Positions 41,269-49,571 of a stretch of DNA of 64,000 bases are shown piece by piece. Positions within the stretch are counted from its first letter, which is position 1. The number at the start of each line of letters is the position of its first letter. Where the stretch lies: the NCBI RefSeq assembly GCF_030063195.1, contig NZ_JASISS010000003.1, forward strand, positions 1 through 64,000, given 5' to 3'. The translations under genes were made by a program, and so were the position numbers. Origin of the DNA: Cryobacterium sp. PH31-AA6. GTDB taxonomy: Bacteria > Actinomycetota > Actinomycetes > Actinomycetales > Microbacteriaceae. The notes beneath the pieces were generated by a model. The model was not told where the DNA came from. It saw nothing but the letters and a program-made list of their open reading frames with translations, and made no database searches.

Positions 41269-42546
41269 ATGGCACTGCCCTGGACCCTGCACGGCGACGG
41301 TAAAACGGTCGGACCGCGGGACGTTGTCGCCCCGGGCGAACGCCTGAACTGGCCGCTGACCATCGGGATCGGAGCCCAGCACGTCGTCGCGATGTTCGGG
41401 GCCACCTTCCTCGTGCCGCTGCTGACCGGCTTCCCGCCGAGCACGACCCTCCTCTTCTCCGGCATCGGCACCCTGCTGTTCCTCGTCATCACGCGGAACA
41501 AGCTGCCCAGCTACCTCGGTTCCTCGTTCGCGTTCATCGCGCCGATCACCGCGGCCACGGCCACGGCCGGGATGGGCAGCGCCCTGTTCGGTATCGTCGT
41601 CGTCGGCTTCCTGCTCGCCGTGGTCGGCCTGGTCGTGCAGCTCACCGGCACCGGCTGGATCGACGTGCTGATGCCGCCGGTCGTGTCCGGCGCGATCGTG
41701 GCCCTGATCGGCTTCAACCTGGCCCCGGTCGCGAAGAGCAATTTCTCCGCAGCGCCGCTGACCGCGATCATCACGCTCGCGGCCGTCATCCTCTCGACCG
41801 TGATGTTCCGGGGCATCCTCGGCCGGCTTTCGATCTTCATCGGCGTCGTCATCGGGTACCTGTCCGCGGTCGCGTTCGGCGAGGTCGACTTCAGCAAGGT
41901 CGCCGCAGCGCCGTGGCTCGGCCTGCCCCAGTTCACCGGCCCCACCAACCCGTTTGAGAACCCGGCCGTCTTCGGCCTGCTTCCCGCGTTCCTCCCCGTC
42001 GTGCTGGTGCTGGTGGCCGAGAACGTGGGCCACATCAAGGGTGTCGCCCAGATGACGGATGCGAAGGTGAACCGGTACACCGGCCGCGCCCTGATGGCCG
42101 ACGGCCTGGCCACCATGCTCGCCGGCTTCAGCGGCGGGTCAGGCACGACCACCTACGGCGAGAACATCGGCGTGATGGCCGCGACCCGGATCTACTCCAC
42201 CGCCGCCTACTGGGTGGCCGGCATCGTCGCCATCATGCTCGGTCTCTCCCCGAAGATCGGCGCCGTGATCAACACGATCCCGGCCGGCGTTCTCGGCGGG
42301 GTGACCACCGCGCTCTACGGGCTGATCGGCATCATCGGCGTGAAGATCTGGCTCGACAACAAGGTCGACTTCAGCCGCCCGGTCAACCAGTTCACCGCCG
42401 CGACGGCGCTGATCATCGGCATCGCCGATTACACGTTCACCGTCGGCACGCTCAGCTTCAACGGCATCGCGCTCGGCACGATCGCCGCGATCGTGATCTT
42501 CCACCTGATGAGCTGGGTCGGTCGGCTGCGCCGCACGGACCGGTAG
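41269..42546 (+). CDS. Uracil/xanthine permease, NCS2 UraA type
   Basis: 425-residue proton symporter for uracil or a related base. UraA features: LTIGIGAQHVVAMFGATFLVPLLTGF, SYLGSSFAFIAPITAA, the VLVLVAENVGHIKGVAQMT segment with the substrate Glu, and GGSGTTTYGENIGVMAATRIYSTAAYWVAGIVAIMLGLSPK, which contains the family signature. Start ATG 41269; AACGAGA lies upstream, leader about 30 nt from a candidate TACGAT -10. Confidence 0.92.
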   Translation: MALPWTLHGDGKTVGPRDVVAPGERLNWPLTIGIGAQHVVAMFGATFLVPLLTGFPPSTTLLFSGIGTLLFLVITRNKLPSYLGSSFAFIAPITAATATAGMGSALFGIVVVGFLLAVVGLVVQLTGTGWIDVLMPPVVSGAIVALIGFNLAPVAKSNFSAAPLTAIITLAAVILSTVMFRGILGRLSIFIGVVIGYLSAVAFGEVDFSKVAAAPWLGLPQFTGPTNPFENPAVFGLLPAFLPVVLVLVAENVGHIKGVAQMTDAKVNRYTGRALMADGLATMLAGFSGGSGTTTYGENIGVMAATRIYSTAAYWVAGIVAIMLGLSPKIGAVINTIPAGVLGGVTTALYGLIGIIGVKIWLDNKVDFSRPVNQFTAATALIIGIADYTFTVGTLSFNGIALGTIAAIVIFHLMSWVGRLRRTDR

Positions 42547-42563
42547 CGGCGCAGCTGCCCCCC

Positions 42564-42584
42564 GTGGTCGAGCCGGTCGAGACC
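42564..42584. repeat. Single copy of the GTCGAGCCTGTCGAGACC-type repeat
   Basis: One 21-base copy with CCG for CCT in the centre, directly after the uracil permease stop and before the long hairpin. Confidence 0.7.
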
Positions 42585-42612
42585 CGGCCGCGCCACCACA
42601 TCCCCCACCGAT

Positions 42613-42675
42613 CGCCGAACTGAGAGTTGTGCCCACTTTTCCCCCCGGAAAGCGGGCATAACTCTCAGTTCGGCG
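42613..42675. repeat. Long intergenic hairpin (22-bp arms)
   Basis: Arms 42613-42634 and 42654-42675 pair along 22 bp with a single G-T pair; pairing continues inward through CTTTTC/GGAAAG to a CCCCC loop, so the full stem approaches 28 bp. The arm core is CCGAACTGAGAGTTGTGCCC. It lies between convergent genes (uracil permease stop and the small membrane protein stop) and is less GC-rich than its surroundings. Confidence 0.85.
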
Positions 42676-42710
42676 AGGGTTGCGGCGCGGGAGTGAGGGC
42701 GCTGGGCGAC

Positions 42711-43043
42711 CTAGCGGTGCAGCGCCGGAACGATCAGGTAGACGCCGTAGAGCACGGCGCCGACGCAGAGCACGAAGCAGGTGTACGCACCGACCAGGGC
42801 GAGGCGTTTCTGGCCGGCGGTCAGCGGGTTGGCCGAGGCGGTCTTGCGTGCCCGTTTGGCTTCCTTCGCCGCCCGCTTCGGGGTGAGCACGGTGATCGCG
42901 CCGGTGAAGGACTGCGGGTCGACGACGAGCGCGCGGCCGGCGCTCGTGAGGAGCCGAAGACCGAGGGAGTACAGGCTCACGACCACGACGGAGGCGAGGA
43001 GTGAGGCCACGGCGACCACGACGAATGCTGCCCAGTTGATCAC
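42711..43043 (-). CDS. Small membrane protein coupled to the phosphate transporter
   Basis: 110-residue protein with two membrane helices (about 5-35, AAFVVVAVASLLASVVVVSLYSLGL; about 80-105, LALVGAYTCFVLCVGAVLYGVYLIVPAL) flanking a basic, Lys/Arg/Ala-rich cytoplasmic loop (TPKRAAKEAKRARKTA). I do not recognise a characterised family. GTG 43043 overlaps the phosphate transporter stop by 4 bases, so the two are made together; a role as an accessory or regulatory subunit is inference. The long hairpin follows. Confidence 0.7.
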   Translation of the reverse strand: MINWAAFVVVAVASLLASVVVVSLYSLGLRLLTSAGRALVVDPQSFTGAITVLTPKRAAKEAKRARKTASANPLTAGQKRLALVGAYTCFVLCVGAVLYGVYLIVPALHR

Positions 43044-44236
43044 AGCGCGACCTTCTTCCGGTCTCGGCGCGCGATCCGGCGCGGTGTCTTGCGAATTTTG
43101 ACGACACGCCCGGCGTCATCGATGTCGTGCAGGTTGTCGTGCGAGATGCGGGTGCGCTTCGAGCGCTGGTACAGCATCGCGACCACGAGGGTTCCGAGGA
43201 GCAGGTCGATCACGATACCGATCGGCCCGAGCATGGCGAACCCGGCGGCGAACGCGCCCATGATGGCCGAGGCCGGCAGGGTGAGCACCCAGCCGAGCGC
43301 GATCTGGCCGGCCATGCCCCAGCGCACGGTGGCGCCGCGGCGGCCGAGGCCGGAGCCGATCACCGAACCGGAGGCAACCTGCGTGGTGGACAGGGCGAAG
43401 CCGAGGCTGCTGGAGGCGAGGATGGTCGCCGCGGTGCTGGTCTCCGCCGCGAAGCCCTGAGCCGGCTTCACGTCGGTCAGGCCGCGCCCCATGGTGTGGA
43501 TGATTCGCCAGCCGCCGGTGTAGGTGCCGATCGCGATGGCGAGGGCGCAGGCGATGACCACCCAGAGCTGGGGACCGCTGCCGATGGATTGGGTGCCGCT
43601 GGCGATCAGGGTAAGCGTGATCACCCCCATCGTCTTTTGCGCGTCGTTGGTGCCGTGCGAGAGTGCCACGAGAGAGGAGGAGAAGATCTGGGCGTAGCGG
43701 AAGCCGCCGCGACCGTCCGCCCGGCCGGTGTCGCGCCGGGTGATGGAGTAGGCGAGTTTGGTGGCGATGAACGCGACCAGGCCGACGGTGAGCGGTGCGA
43801 TCAGTGCGGGCAGGATCACCTTGGCCACAACGACGCTGTAGTCGACGGACTGGAAGCCGATTCCGATGATGGCCGCGCCGATCAGCCCGCCGAACAGGGC
43901 GTGGCTGGAGCTCGATGGCAGTCCGCGCAGCCAGGTGATCAGGTTCCAGACGATGGCCCCGATCAGGCCGGCGAAGATGATCTCCGGGGTGATCAGCACC
44001 CCGCCGTCGCCCTCGCGGATGATGCCGCCTGACACCGTCCTGGCCACCTCGGTGGACAGGAACGCGCCGACCAGGTTGAGCACCGCGGCCAGGCCGACGG
44101 CGACCTTGGGCCGCATGGCGCCCGTCGCGATCGGGGTTGCCATCGCGTTTGCGGTGTCGTGAAACCCGTTGGTGAAGTCGAAAATAAGGGCGAGTGCGAT
44201 GACCAGCACAACGATCAGGGTGAAATCCACCGGCAT
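43040..44236 (-). CDS. pitA: PiT-family low-affinity inorganic phosphate transporter
   Basis: 398-residue inner-membrane metal-phosphate/H+ symporter. The duplicated PiT motif is present twice: FDFTNGFHDTANAMATPIATGAM near the N-terminus and SHGTNDAQKTMGVITLTL in the middle (GFHDTANA / HGTNDAQK), with LPSSSSHALFGGLIGAA and a similar later segment. C-terminus is a basic tail ending RDRKKVAL. ATG 44236 with AAGAGAG just upstream; promoter at 44316-44344 predicts a roughly 75-nt leader. Confidence 0.92.
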   Translation of the reverse strand: MPVDFTLIVVLVIALALIFDFTNGFHDTANAMATPIATGAMRPKVAVGLAAVLNLVGAFLSTEVARTVSGGIIREGDGGVLITPEIIFAGLIGAIVWNLITWLRGLPSSSSHALFGGLIGAAIIGIGFQSVDYSVVVAKVILPALIAPLTVGLVAFIATKLAYSITRRDTGRADGRGGFRYAQIFSSSLVALSHGTNDAQKTMGVITLTLIASGTQSIGSGPQLWVVIACALAIAIGTYTGGWRIIHTMGRGLTDVKPAQGFAAETSTAATILASSSLGFALSTTQVASGSVIGSGLGRRGATVRWGMAGQIALGWVLTLPASAIMGAFAAGFAMLGPIGIVIDLLLGTLVVAMLYQRSKRTRISHDNLHDIDDAGRVVKIRKTPRRIARRDRKKVAL

Positions 44237-44315
44237 CTCTCTTGACTGTCTTGGAGTTGGAGTGCCGAATCCGTTCGCTTCCCCCCGGAGGCCGTGCGAT
44301 CAAGCTTTCTCACTG

Positions 44316-44344
44316 ATCCTGACAGCCCGACGCAGGCAGGTCAA
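44316..44344 (-). promoter_or_regulatory. Promoter of the phosphate transporter unit
   Basis: Minus strand TTGACC (44339-44344), exactly 17-base spacer, CAGGAT (44316-44321). It begins at the 3' edge of the NUDIX gene. Confidence 0.6.
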
Positions 44345-44345
44345 T

Positions 44346-44819
44346 TCAGCTCCGCGAGACCACCGTTGCGAGATCTTCTCCGAAGGTGAAAGTGGCCCTC
44401 ACCGGGAGTCCAGCGAGCACGCCCGGCAGCCAGTGCCTGGCGTCGTCCCACATCTCGTCCACGGGAAGCGAGGCCACCTCGAACCACTCCGGGTCGAGCT
44501 CGTCAGACCCGCGCGGAACACCCGTCCATGCCACGCACACGAACACGGTCGACTCCTGGCTCCAGGCCTCCCGGTGCGGGAACAGATAGGTCAGCACGCC
44601 GCGCTGCGAGAGGTCGGCCTCCACGACGGACAGACCGGACTCCTCCTCGATTTCGCGCACCGCCGCCTGCGCCGGAGTCTCTCCCGGTTCGAGCTTGCCG
44701 CCCAGGCCGACGATGTTCCCGAGCCCCAGGCCCTTCTTCTTGCGACCGAGCAGCACCTGGAGCGCCCCGTCCGGGCTCCGTCGAATGAGGTAGCAGACAC
44801 ACACCTGGGGAAGGGCCAT
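44346..44819 (-). CDS. NUDIX hydrolase, MutT/MTH1-like
   Basis: 157-residue pyrophosphohydrolase. The Nudix box is complete: GGKLEPGETPAQAAVREIEEESGL fits GX5EX7REUXEEXGU. The LLGRKKKGLGLGNIVGLGGK lead-in resembles oxidised-purine triphosphatases (MTH1 type), so it may sanitise 8-oxo-dGTP, but specificity is not proven. No ribosome-binding site; TACCAT lies 6 bases before ATG 44819. Divergent from the mycoredoxin gene 79 bases away, another redox-defence function. Confidence 0.88.
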   Translation of the reverse strand: MALPQVCVCYLIRRSPDGALQVLLGRKKKGLGLGNIVGLGGKLEPGETPAQAAVREIEEESGLSVVEADLSQRGVLTYLFPHREAWSQESTVFVCVAWTGVPRGSDELDPEWFEVASLPVDEMWDDARHWLPGVLAGLPVRATFTFGEDLATVVSRS

Positions 44820-44831
44820 TGCCCCATGGTA
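44817..44831 (-). promoter_or_regulatory. Leaderless -10 element, NUDIX hydrolase
   Basis: TACCAT (44826-44831, minus), 6-base gap, ATG 44819. Confidence 0.6.
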
Positions 44832-44886
44832 TCGGCGGGAGCCGACGGTCCCGGTCGGGGCTGCGCGGGGTCCGCCACGGTCTTGT

Positions 44887-44901
44887 TAGGATGCACGGAT
44901 G
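44887..44901 (+). promoter_or_regulatory. Leaderless -10 element, mycoredoxin
   Basis: TAGGAT (44887-44892), 6-base gap, ATG 44899. Confidence 0.65.
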
Positions 44902-45153
44902 AACTTCGTGCCTGCATCCGGAACCATCACCATGTTCACGACGACCTGGTGCGGCTACTGCTCGCGCCTGAAGTCCCAGCTCGATCGGGTCGGGATCGGC
45001 TACACGGAGGTGAACGTCGAAGAGGTCGACGGCACCTCGGAGCTCGTGATGAGCCTCAACGGCGGCAACCGTACCGTGCCGACCGTGTTGTTCCCGGACG
45101 GGTCAGCGGCGACGAACCCGTCGCTCGCCCAGGTGCAGGCCAAACTCGCCTGA
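44899..45153 (+). CDS. Mycoredoxin (glutaredoxin-fold)
   Basis: 84-residue thioredoxin-fold reductase with the active site Cys18-Gly-Tyr-Cys21 in ITMFTTTWCGYCSRLKSQLD. It has the mycoredoxin-1 pattern of actinobacteria: GIGYTEVNVEE, then VMSLNGGNRTVPTVLFPDGSAATNPSLAQVQAKL, with the cis-Pro TVP. It reduces mycothiol-mixed disulfides in the cytoplasm. Full length. Leaderless -10 upstream. Confidence 0.92.
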   Translation: MNFVPASGTITMFTTTWCGYCSRLKSQLDRVGIGYTEVNVEEVDGTSELVMSLNGGNRTVPTVLFPDGSAATNPSLAQVQAKLA

Positions 45154-45268
45154 CCGGTTCCGCGACACCCCCACCCGACAGCCGTTGCCGTCGGCGGGTC
45201 GATTGGGCGAGGCCGCGCAAGAATGGGAGGCATGTCGTCCGTCCGCGGCGACCGAAGTGGAGCCCCGC

Positions 45269-45643
45269 ATGACTGAATCCGAGCTCGTCAACCTGTGGAT
45301 CAAGACCCGCTGGCACGTTATCGTGTCCCAGGTCGCCCCCACCCTCCTGCTCACGGCACTGGTGGGCTTCCTGGCCCTGGGCCTGGCCACGGCAGACCTG
45401 AGCGTGCGAGTCGCTGCCGCCGGCGTGCTGCTGGCCTCCGGCATCCTCGGTGCGCTGGTTCAGATCAACGCCGCCAATGAAGCCCTGGCGGTCATCGCCG
45501 ATCTCCGGGACGCTGGTGGCACGTCAGCCGTCACCCGGCGCATCCTGTCAGCGGCACCCTGGGTGAACGTGGTGCGGTTCGTGACGCCGGCCGTGTTCGT
45601 CGTCGTCTACGTTGCCCTGCTGGTCGCCCTGTTCTCCGGCTGA
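45269..45643 (+). CDS. Small integral membrane protein of unknown function
   Basis: 124-residue protein with probably four helices: about 20-40 (VAPTLLLTALVGFLALGL), 45-68 (VRVAAAGVLLASGILGALVQI) and 100-123 (VRFVTPAVFVVVYVALLVALF), with a soluble AANEALAVIADLRDAGG loop. I do not recognise a family. ATG 45269 has GTGGAG upstream and gives the first hydrophobic helix a normal cytoplasmic lead; the opening to 45185 is unsupported. Its stop codon is part of the terminator stem. Confidence 0.65.
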   Translation: MTESELVNLWIKTRWHVIVSQVAPTLLLTALVGFLALGLATADLSVRVAAAGVLLASGILGALVQINAANEALAVIADLRDAGGTSAVTRRILSAAPWVNVVRFVTPAVFVVVYVALLVALFSG

Positions 45644-45697
45644 GGGGCCGCAATCCGGCCTTCCCGACGTTCGGGAAGACCGGGCAACGGCCCCTCA
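45641..45697. terminator. Compound bidirectional terminator between convergent genes
   Basis: Outer perfect 10-bp stem TGAGGGGCCG (45641-45650) / CGGCCCCTCA (45688-45697) and inner stem TTCCCGA (45661-45667) / TCGGGAA (45671-45677), with CCGG/CCGG between. The outer arm includes the TGA stop of the membrane-protein gene; pfkA ends 18 bases beyond. Confidence 0.7.
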
Positions 45698-45714
45698 GCG
45701 ACTACCTGACCGGT

Positions 45715-46743
45715 TTAGCCGAAGAGAACGGCCGCCTCGTCGTACCGCGCCTGCGGCACGGTCTTCAGACCGATCGTCGCGTCGGCGATGCTGACAATCT
45801 CGATGTCGGTGCCGCGGAGCGAGACCATCGATCCCCACTGGCCGGCGTAGACGGCGTCGACGGCCGCCATTCCGAGGCGGGTGGCGAGTACGCGGTCGTA
45901 GGCCGACGGGGCCCCGCCGCGCTGGGTGTGGCCGAGCACGGTCGCGCGGGTTTCGATGCCCGTGCGTTCCTCGATCATCGGAGCGATCATTTCGCTGATT
46001 CCGCCGAGGCGGGGGCGGTTGAACGCGTCGAGGCCCTTGGTGGAGAGAGCCTCGTCCATTTCGGCAAGCTTGAAACCCTCGGATACGACGAGCACGGGGG
46101 CCCGGCCGCGGTCGCGGACGTGCAGCACCCACTCGCAGATCTGTTCAATGGTCTGCGGCTGCTCCGGAATAAGGATGGCGTGGGCTCCGCCGGCCATGCC
46201 CGCGTGCAGGGCGATCCAGCCGACGTGACGGCCCATGACCTCGACGATCATGCAACGCCCGTGGGAATCGGCGGTGGTGCGAAGGCGGTCGATGGCCTCG
46301 GTGGCGATTTCGACGGCCGTGTTGAAACCGAACGAATAGTCGGTGGCCTCGAGGTCGTTGTCGATCGTCTTGGGCACGCCGACAATCTTGATTCCGGCAT
46401 CCGTCAGGCGCCGCGCGGCGGTGAGGGTGCCCTCGCCGCCGATCGCGATGATGGCGTCGATACCCTCAGCGTCCATGGTCTTCTGGATGTTAACGGGGCC
46501 GCCTCGCTCGCCCTCGAACGGGTTGGTACGTGAGCTCCCGAGGATCGTGCCGCCCTGGCGGGAAAGTCCGCGCACGCTGTGCCGGTCCAGGGTCATGAAG
46601 TCGCCTTCTACCAGACCTTTCCAGCCGTTTCGAATACCGACGAACTCGGCATCGAGAACTCGAACGCCTTTAAGGACGGAGCCGCGAATAACAGCGTTCA
46701 GTCCTGGGCAGTCTCCACCGCTCGTGAGGATACCAATTTTCAT
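45715..46743 (-). CDS. pfkA: 6-phosphofructokinase (ATP type)
   Basis: 342-residue glycolytic kinase converting fructose 6-phosphate to fructose 1,6-bisphosphate. Motifs: MKIGILTSGGDCPGLNAVIRG at the N-terminus, GGTILGSSRTNPF, IAIGGEGTLTAA (Gly after Glu, the ATP-dependent group, rather than the Asp of PPi enzymes), VPKTIDNDLEATDYSFGFNTAVE with the catalytic Asp, and VEVMGRHVGWIAL. ATG 46743 is chosen from the family N-terminus, with AAGGAG about 10 bases upstream. Upstream TTAATAGT may be the -10. Confidence 0.93.
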   Translation of the reverse strand: MKIGILTSGGDCPGLNAVIRGSVLKGVRVLDAEFVGIRNGWKGLVEGDFMTLDRHSVRGLSRQGGTILGSSRTNPFEGERGGPVNIQKTMDAEGIDAIIAIGGEGTLTAARRLTDAGIKIVGVPKTIDNDLEATDYSFGFNTAVEIATEAIDRLRTTADSHGRCMIVEVMGRHVGWIALHAGMAGGAHAILIPEQPQTIEQICEWVLHVRDRGRAPVLVVSEGFKLAEMDEALSTKGLDAFNRPRLGGISEMIAPMIEERTGIETRATVLGHTQRGGAPSAYDRVLATRLGMAAVDAVYAGQWGSMVSLRGTDIEIVSIADATIGLKTVPQARYDEAAVLFG

Positions 46744-46851
46744 TTGTGACAGCTCCTTCATGCACTATTAACCATGTCGGCGCCTTCAGCGCCTCCTAAT
46801 GATGGTCCCGGAATGGGCCCGTATTCAAATCAACGCCGGTGAGGGGCGCTC

Positions 46852-49032
46852 CTACAGCTCCCCGTCCAGTGCCTGGGTGAGCAGATAGATCAATGCGCTG
46901 GCCTGGACGGAGTCGGCGGACGAGATCTCGTCCTCCACCCCGTCGAGTGCGCGGGCCGCGAGGCCCTGCTTGCTGCCGATCAATTCGGCGATGCGCGCGT
47001 CAATGGTGTGTGCCGCGATGATCCGCCAGGCGGTCACGGGCTCGTCCTGGCCGATCCGGTGCACCCGGTCGATCGCCTGGGTTTGTTCGGCGGCGGTCCA
47101 GCTGAGTTCGGCGAGCACGACGTTGGAGGCCGCCTGCAGGTTCACGCCGACGCCGGCCGCGGACAGGGAACAGACCACGACGGCCACGCCGGGGTCGTTG
47201 TTGAACGCGTCGATCGCGGCCTGGCGGGCCAGGGCGGTCTGGTCGCCGCGCAGCGAAACCGAACGCATCCCGCGCTTGGCGAAGATCTCTTCCGCGGCAT
47301 CCATCACGTCGATGTGCTTGGCGAAGAAGACGACCTTGCCGACCGAGTGGGCCAGCTGCACGGTGTAGTCCGCGGCGAGCCCGGCCTTGGCCTGGCCGAT
47401 CTTGCGCACCATGGTGAAGACGTTCTCCCCCGTGGTCTGCCCCTTCGATTCCTCGAGTTCGGCGTGCGCGACCGCGCGAATGAACGCCGCGCGCTGCTCA
47501 TCGGAGAGCACGGGCTTCTTCTCGTCGGGGTGCCTGGCCGCAACGAGGCCGTTGAAGCGGGTGACCAGGCGGGCGGCGAGTTCGCGTTCCGCCTGACGGA
47601 TGGAGCGGCCCAGGTCGTCGTCGAGTTCGACCGGGAGGTCGGCGATGCGTTTGGCGGGCAGGTCGGCGGCGACGTCGATCTTGCGGCGGCGCACGATGCC
47701 CATGTCGATCACGGCGGCGCGAGCCTCGGCGTAGAATCCGGGATCGGCGGGGGTCAGCCCGGTCGCCTCGAGACGCTCCATCAGCTTCGGTGTCGGCTTG
47801 TCGCCGTCGATCCAGCCGAGGAACTGCCAGATCGCGCGGAAATCGTCGACGTCGTTGATCAGGGGCGTACCGGTGAGGGCCATCAGCAGCGGGTTGCCGC
47901 CCGGGGTGCGGCGGCGGATCTGCTCGGCCAGTGCCAGCACGTGCTTGGACCGCTGCGACTGCAGGTTCTTGATGAAGTGGGCTTCGTCGACGACCATGCC
48001 CTTGAAACCGAGCGTGCCGAGCCAGGTGCGGTGCCGGTCGAGCACGTCGTAGTTGACGATCACGACATCGGCGAACGCGTCGAGGGTCTGGCCGTCGCCG
48101 TGGATGACGGTGGCGCGGCGGTGCGGCGTCCACATCTCCACTTCGCGTACCCAGTTCATCTTGACAACGTTGGGCACGATCGCCAGCAGCGGGTAGGCGC
48201 CGGCGACGGATGCCGCAAGCAGGCTCTGCGCGGTCTTGCCGAGTCCCGGCTCATCGGCGAGCAGGTAGCTGCGGTGGCCGAGGCGGGCGTTCTCCACGAA
48301 CCGGGCCTGGTGGCGCATCAGTTCCATGCCGGGAGGCGAGAGCCGGTCGACCCGTGGTGCCTCCGGCAGGTCCATGCTGGCGGCCTGGCCACCGGATCCG
48401 TACTCGAAGGACTTGAACAGCGGGCCGATGAGGTCCCAGTTCGCGAGCCGGCGGGCTGAGGCGACGGGACGGGCCTGGGCCGCACTGAAGTCGGGGGCGA
48501 GGAACGGGTTCGCCAGTTGTCTGGCCTTCACCGACTGCGGCACGACCTGGTTCTCCGCGACCTCCGGTTTGGCCTCCGGCTCGCGGGTGATGATGAGTTC
48601 GTCGGGGCTGAGCTCCGCCCCGGATTCGAGCAGCCAGTCCCGGCGGAACCGCTGGGCGACGGTGGAGACGCCCGCGTCGGGTTCGAGCAGGGTGATCAGG
48701 CTGGTGTCCCGGGCGGCCGTCTTCGCGAGGATCTGGGCGATGCCGTCGAGGCGCTTGAGCAGCTCGGCCCGGTTCGCGTCGGTGAGTTCCTTGTCGGCCT
48801 TGACCCTGGCGCGCTCCTCGCGCATGAGCAGGGCGATGACCTGGTACTTGGTGCGGTTGGTCGGGCCGAGCTTGCCGCCGGTCTGCGCCTTCGCCTCCAC
48901 CTCGCGCACCTTGCGGGCGAGGATGGGGATGATCGGCGCGTCGTCGTCGCGGGATCGTGGCCGCTGCCTGGCGCGACCTCCGGCCGCGGCACGGTTGTTC
49001 GAACCTGCGGCCTGGTGGCGGGTGTATGCCAT
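46852..49032 (-). CDS. SNF2-family DEAD/DEAH-box helicase (SMARCAL1/HARP-like)
   Basis: 726-residue Swi2/Snf2 ATPase. Residues 1-200 are a Lys/Glu-rich region unlike known domains. The motor: Walker A at LADEPGLGKTAQS (Lys266), NYDVLDRH, DEAH box Asp349-Glu-Ala-His352, LTGTPLINDVDDFRAIWQFLGW, and helicase lobe 2 with VVFFAKHIDVMDAAEEIF and QTQAIDRVHRIGQDEPV. Such proteins remodel DNA or protein-DNA complexes, anneal strands or handle R-loops. Single gene; GGAG 4 bases before ATG 49032. The 185 bases upstream hold an AGCACGG/CCGTGCT hairpin and a GGCATCC/GATGCC pair. Confidence 0.88.
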   Translation of the reverse strand: MAYTRHQAAGSNNRAAAGGRARQRPRSRDDDAPIIPILARKVREVEAKAQTGGKLGPTNRTKYQVIALLMREERARVKADKELTDANRAELLKRLDGIAQILAKTAARDTSLITLLEPDAGVSTVAQRFRRDWLLESGAELSPDELIITREPEAKPEVAENQVVPQSVKARQLANPFLAPDFSAAQARPVASARRLANWDLIGPLFKSFEYGSGGQAASMDLPEAPRVDRLSPPGMELMRHQARFVENARLGHRSYLLADEPGLGKTAQSLLAASVAGAYPLLAIVPNVVKMNWVREVEMWTPHRRATVIHGDGQTLDAFADVVIVNYDVLDRHRTWLGTLGFKGMVVDEAHFIKNLQSQRSKHVLALAEQIRRRTPGGNPLLMALTGTPLINDVDDFRAIWQFLGWIDGDKPTPKLMERLEATGLTPADPGFYAEARAAVIDMGIVRRRKIDVAADLPAKRIADLPVELDDDLGRSIRQAERELAARLVTRFNGLVAARHPDEKKPVLSDEQRAAFIRAVAHAELEESKGQTTGENVFTMVRKIGQAKAGLAADYTVQLAHSVGKVVFFAKHIDVMDAAEEIFAKRGMRSVSLRGDQTALARQAAIDAFNNDPGVAVVVCSLSAAGVGVNLQAASNVVLAELSWTAAEQTQAIDRVHRIGQDEPVTAWRIIAAHTIDARIAELIGSKQGLAARALDGVEDEISSADSVQASALIYLLTQALDGEL

Positions 49033-49217
49033 TCTTCTCCAACTTCACAGCAGCACGGCAGACGGAGCCGTGCTCGTCGTGTTGCGGCATCCACGGATGC
49101 CGTTGCGATCGATACGCCGAACCCTGAATCGAACACCGCGTCAACCATATTTGTGCTGCTCACATTTTGCGTGGAGCGGCACGGCCGAGACGGTAACCGG
49201 GCTTTCAAGGCGCTGAT

Positions 49218-49571
49218 TCAGTCTACGCCAGCACCACCGGCCCGCTGCACCGGCACCTTGGTGAGTACGCCGACGAGAATGAAGACCAGTGCGGCGGCGA
49301 ATTGGGCGGACACCCAGCCCTGCCCGTGCAGGTCGATCACGAAGACGGGGTTCCAGAGCACCGCGATCGGACCGAGCAGGAGCAGCCACCACCAGGACCG
49401 CGCCTGCCAGGCGAAGACGCAGACGATCAGGGCGAGGATGCTCACCGCGTAGCGGATGACGATGTAACCGGGCGATTCGAGCAGCGCGAGGCCGCCGAGC
49501 AGCGCCATGGCGCCGAGCAGGCCCGGCGCGAGCGCTGACCTGCTGAAGGTGGGTGCGACCGGAGTGCCCAT
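49218..49571 (-). CDS. DUF6804-type small membrane protein
   Basis: 117-residue protein with four predicted helices: ALAPGLLGAMALLGGLALLE, YIVIRYAVSILALIVCVFAW, WWWLLLLGPIAVLWNPVFVI and SAQFAAALVFILVGVLTKVP. It resembles DUF6804 proteins; function unknown. ATG 49571 shares one base with the DUF2207 stop (TGATG), a classic re-initiation coupling, so the two proteins probably work together at the membrane. Tail GGAGVD is soluble. Confidence 0.75.
   Translation of the reverse strand: MGTPVAPTFSRSALAPGLLGAMALLGGLALLESPGYIVIRYAVSILALIVCVFAWQARSWWWLLLLGPIAVLWNPVFVIDLHGQGWVSAQFAAALVFILVGVLTKVPVQRAGGAGVD

Noticed and set aside
39575..41303. Plus-strand 588-codon open frame opposite the carboxylesterase
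   Set aside because: Shadow frame; the minus strand has the intact GESAGG esterase.
45715..46743. PPi-dependent phosphofructokinase
   Set aside because: The motif is GGEGT, not the GGDD/GGED form of pyrophosphate enzymes.
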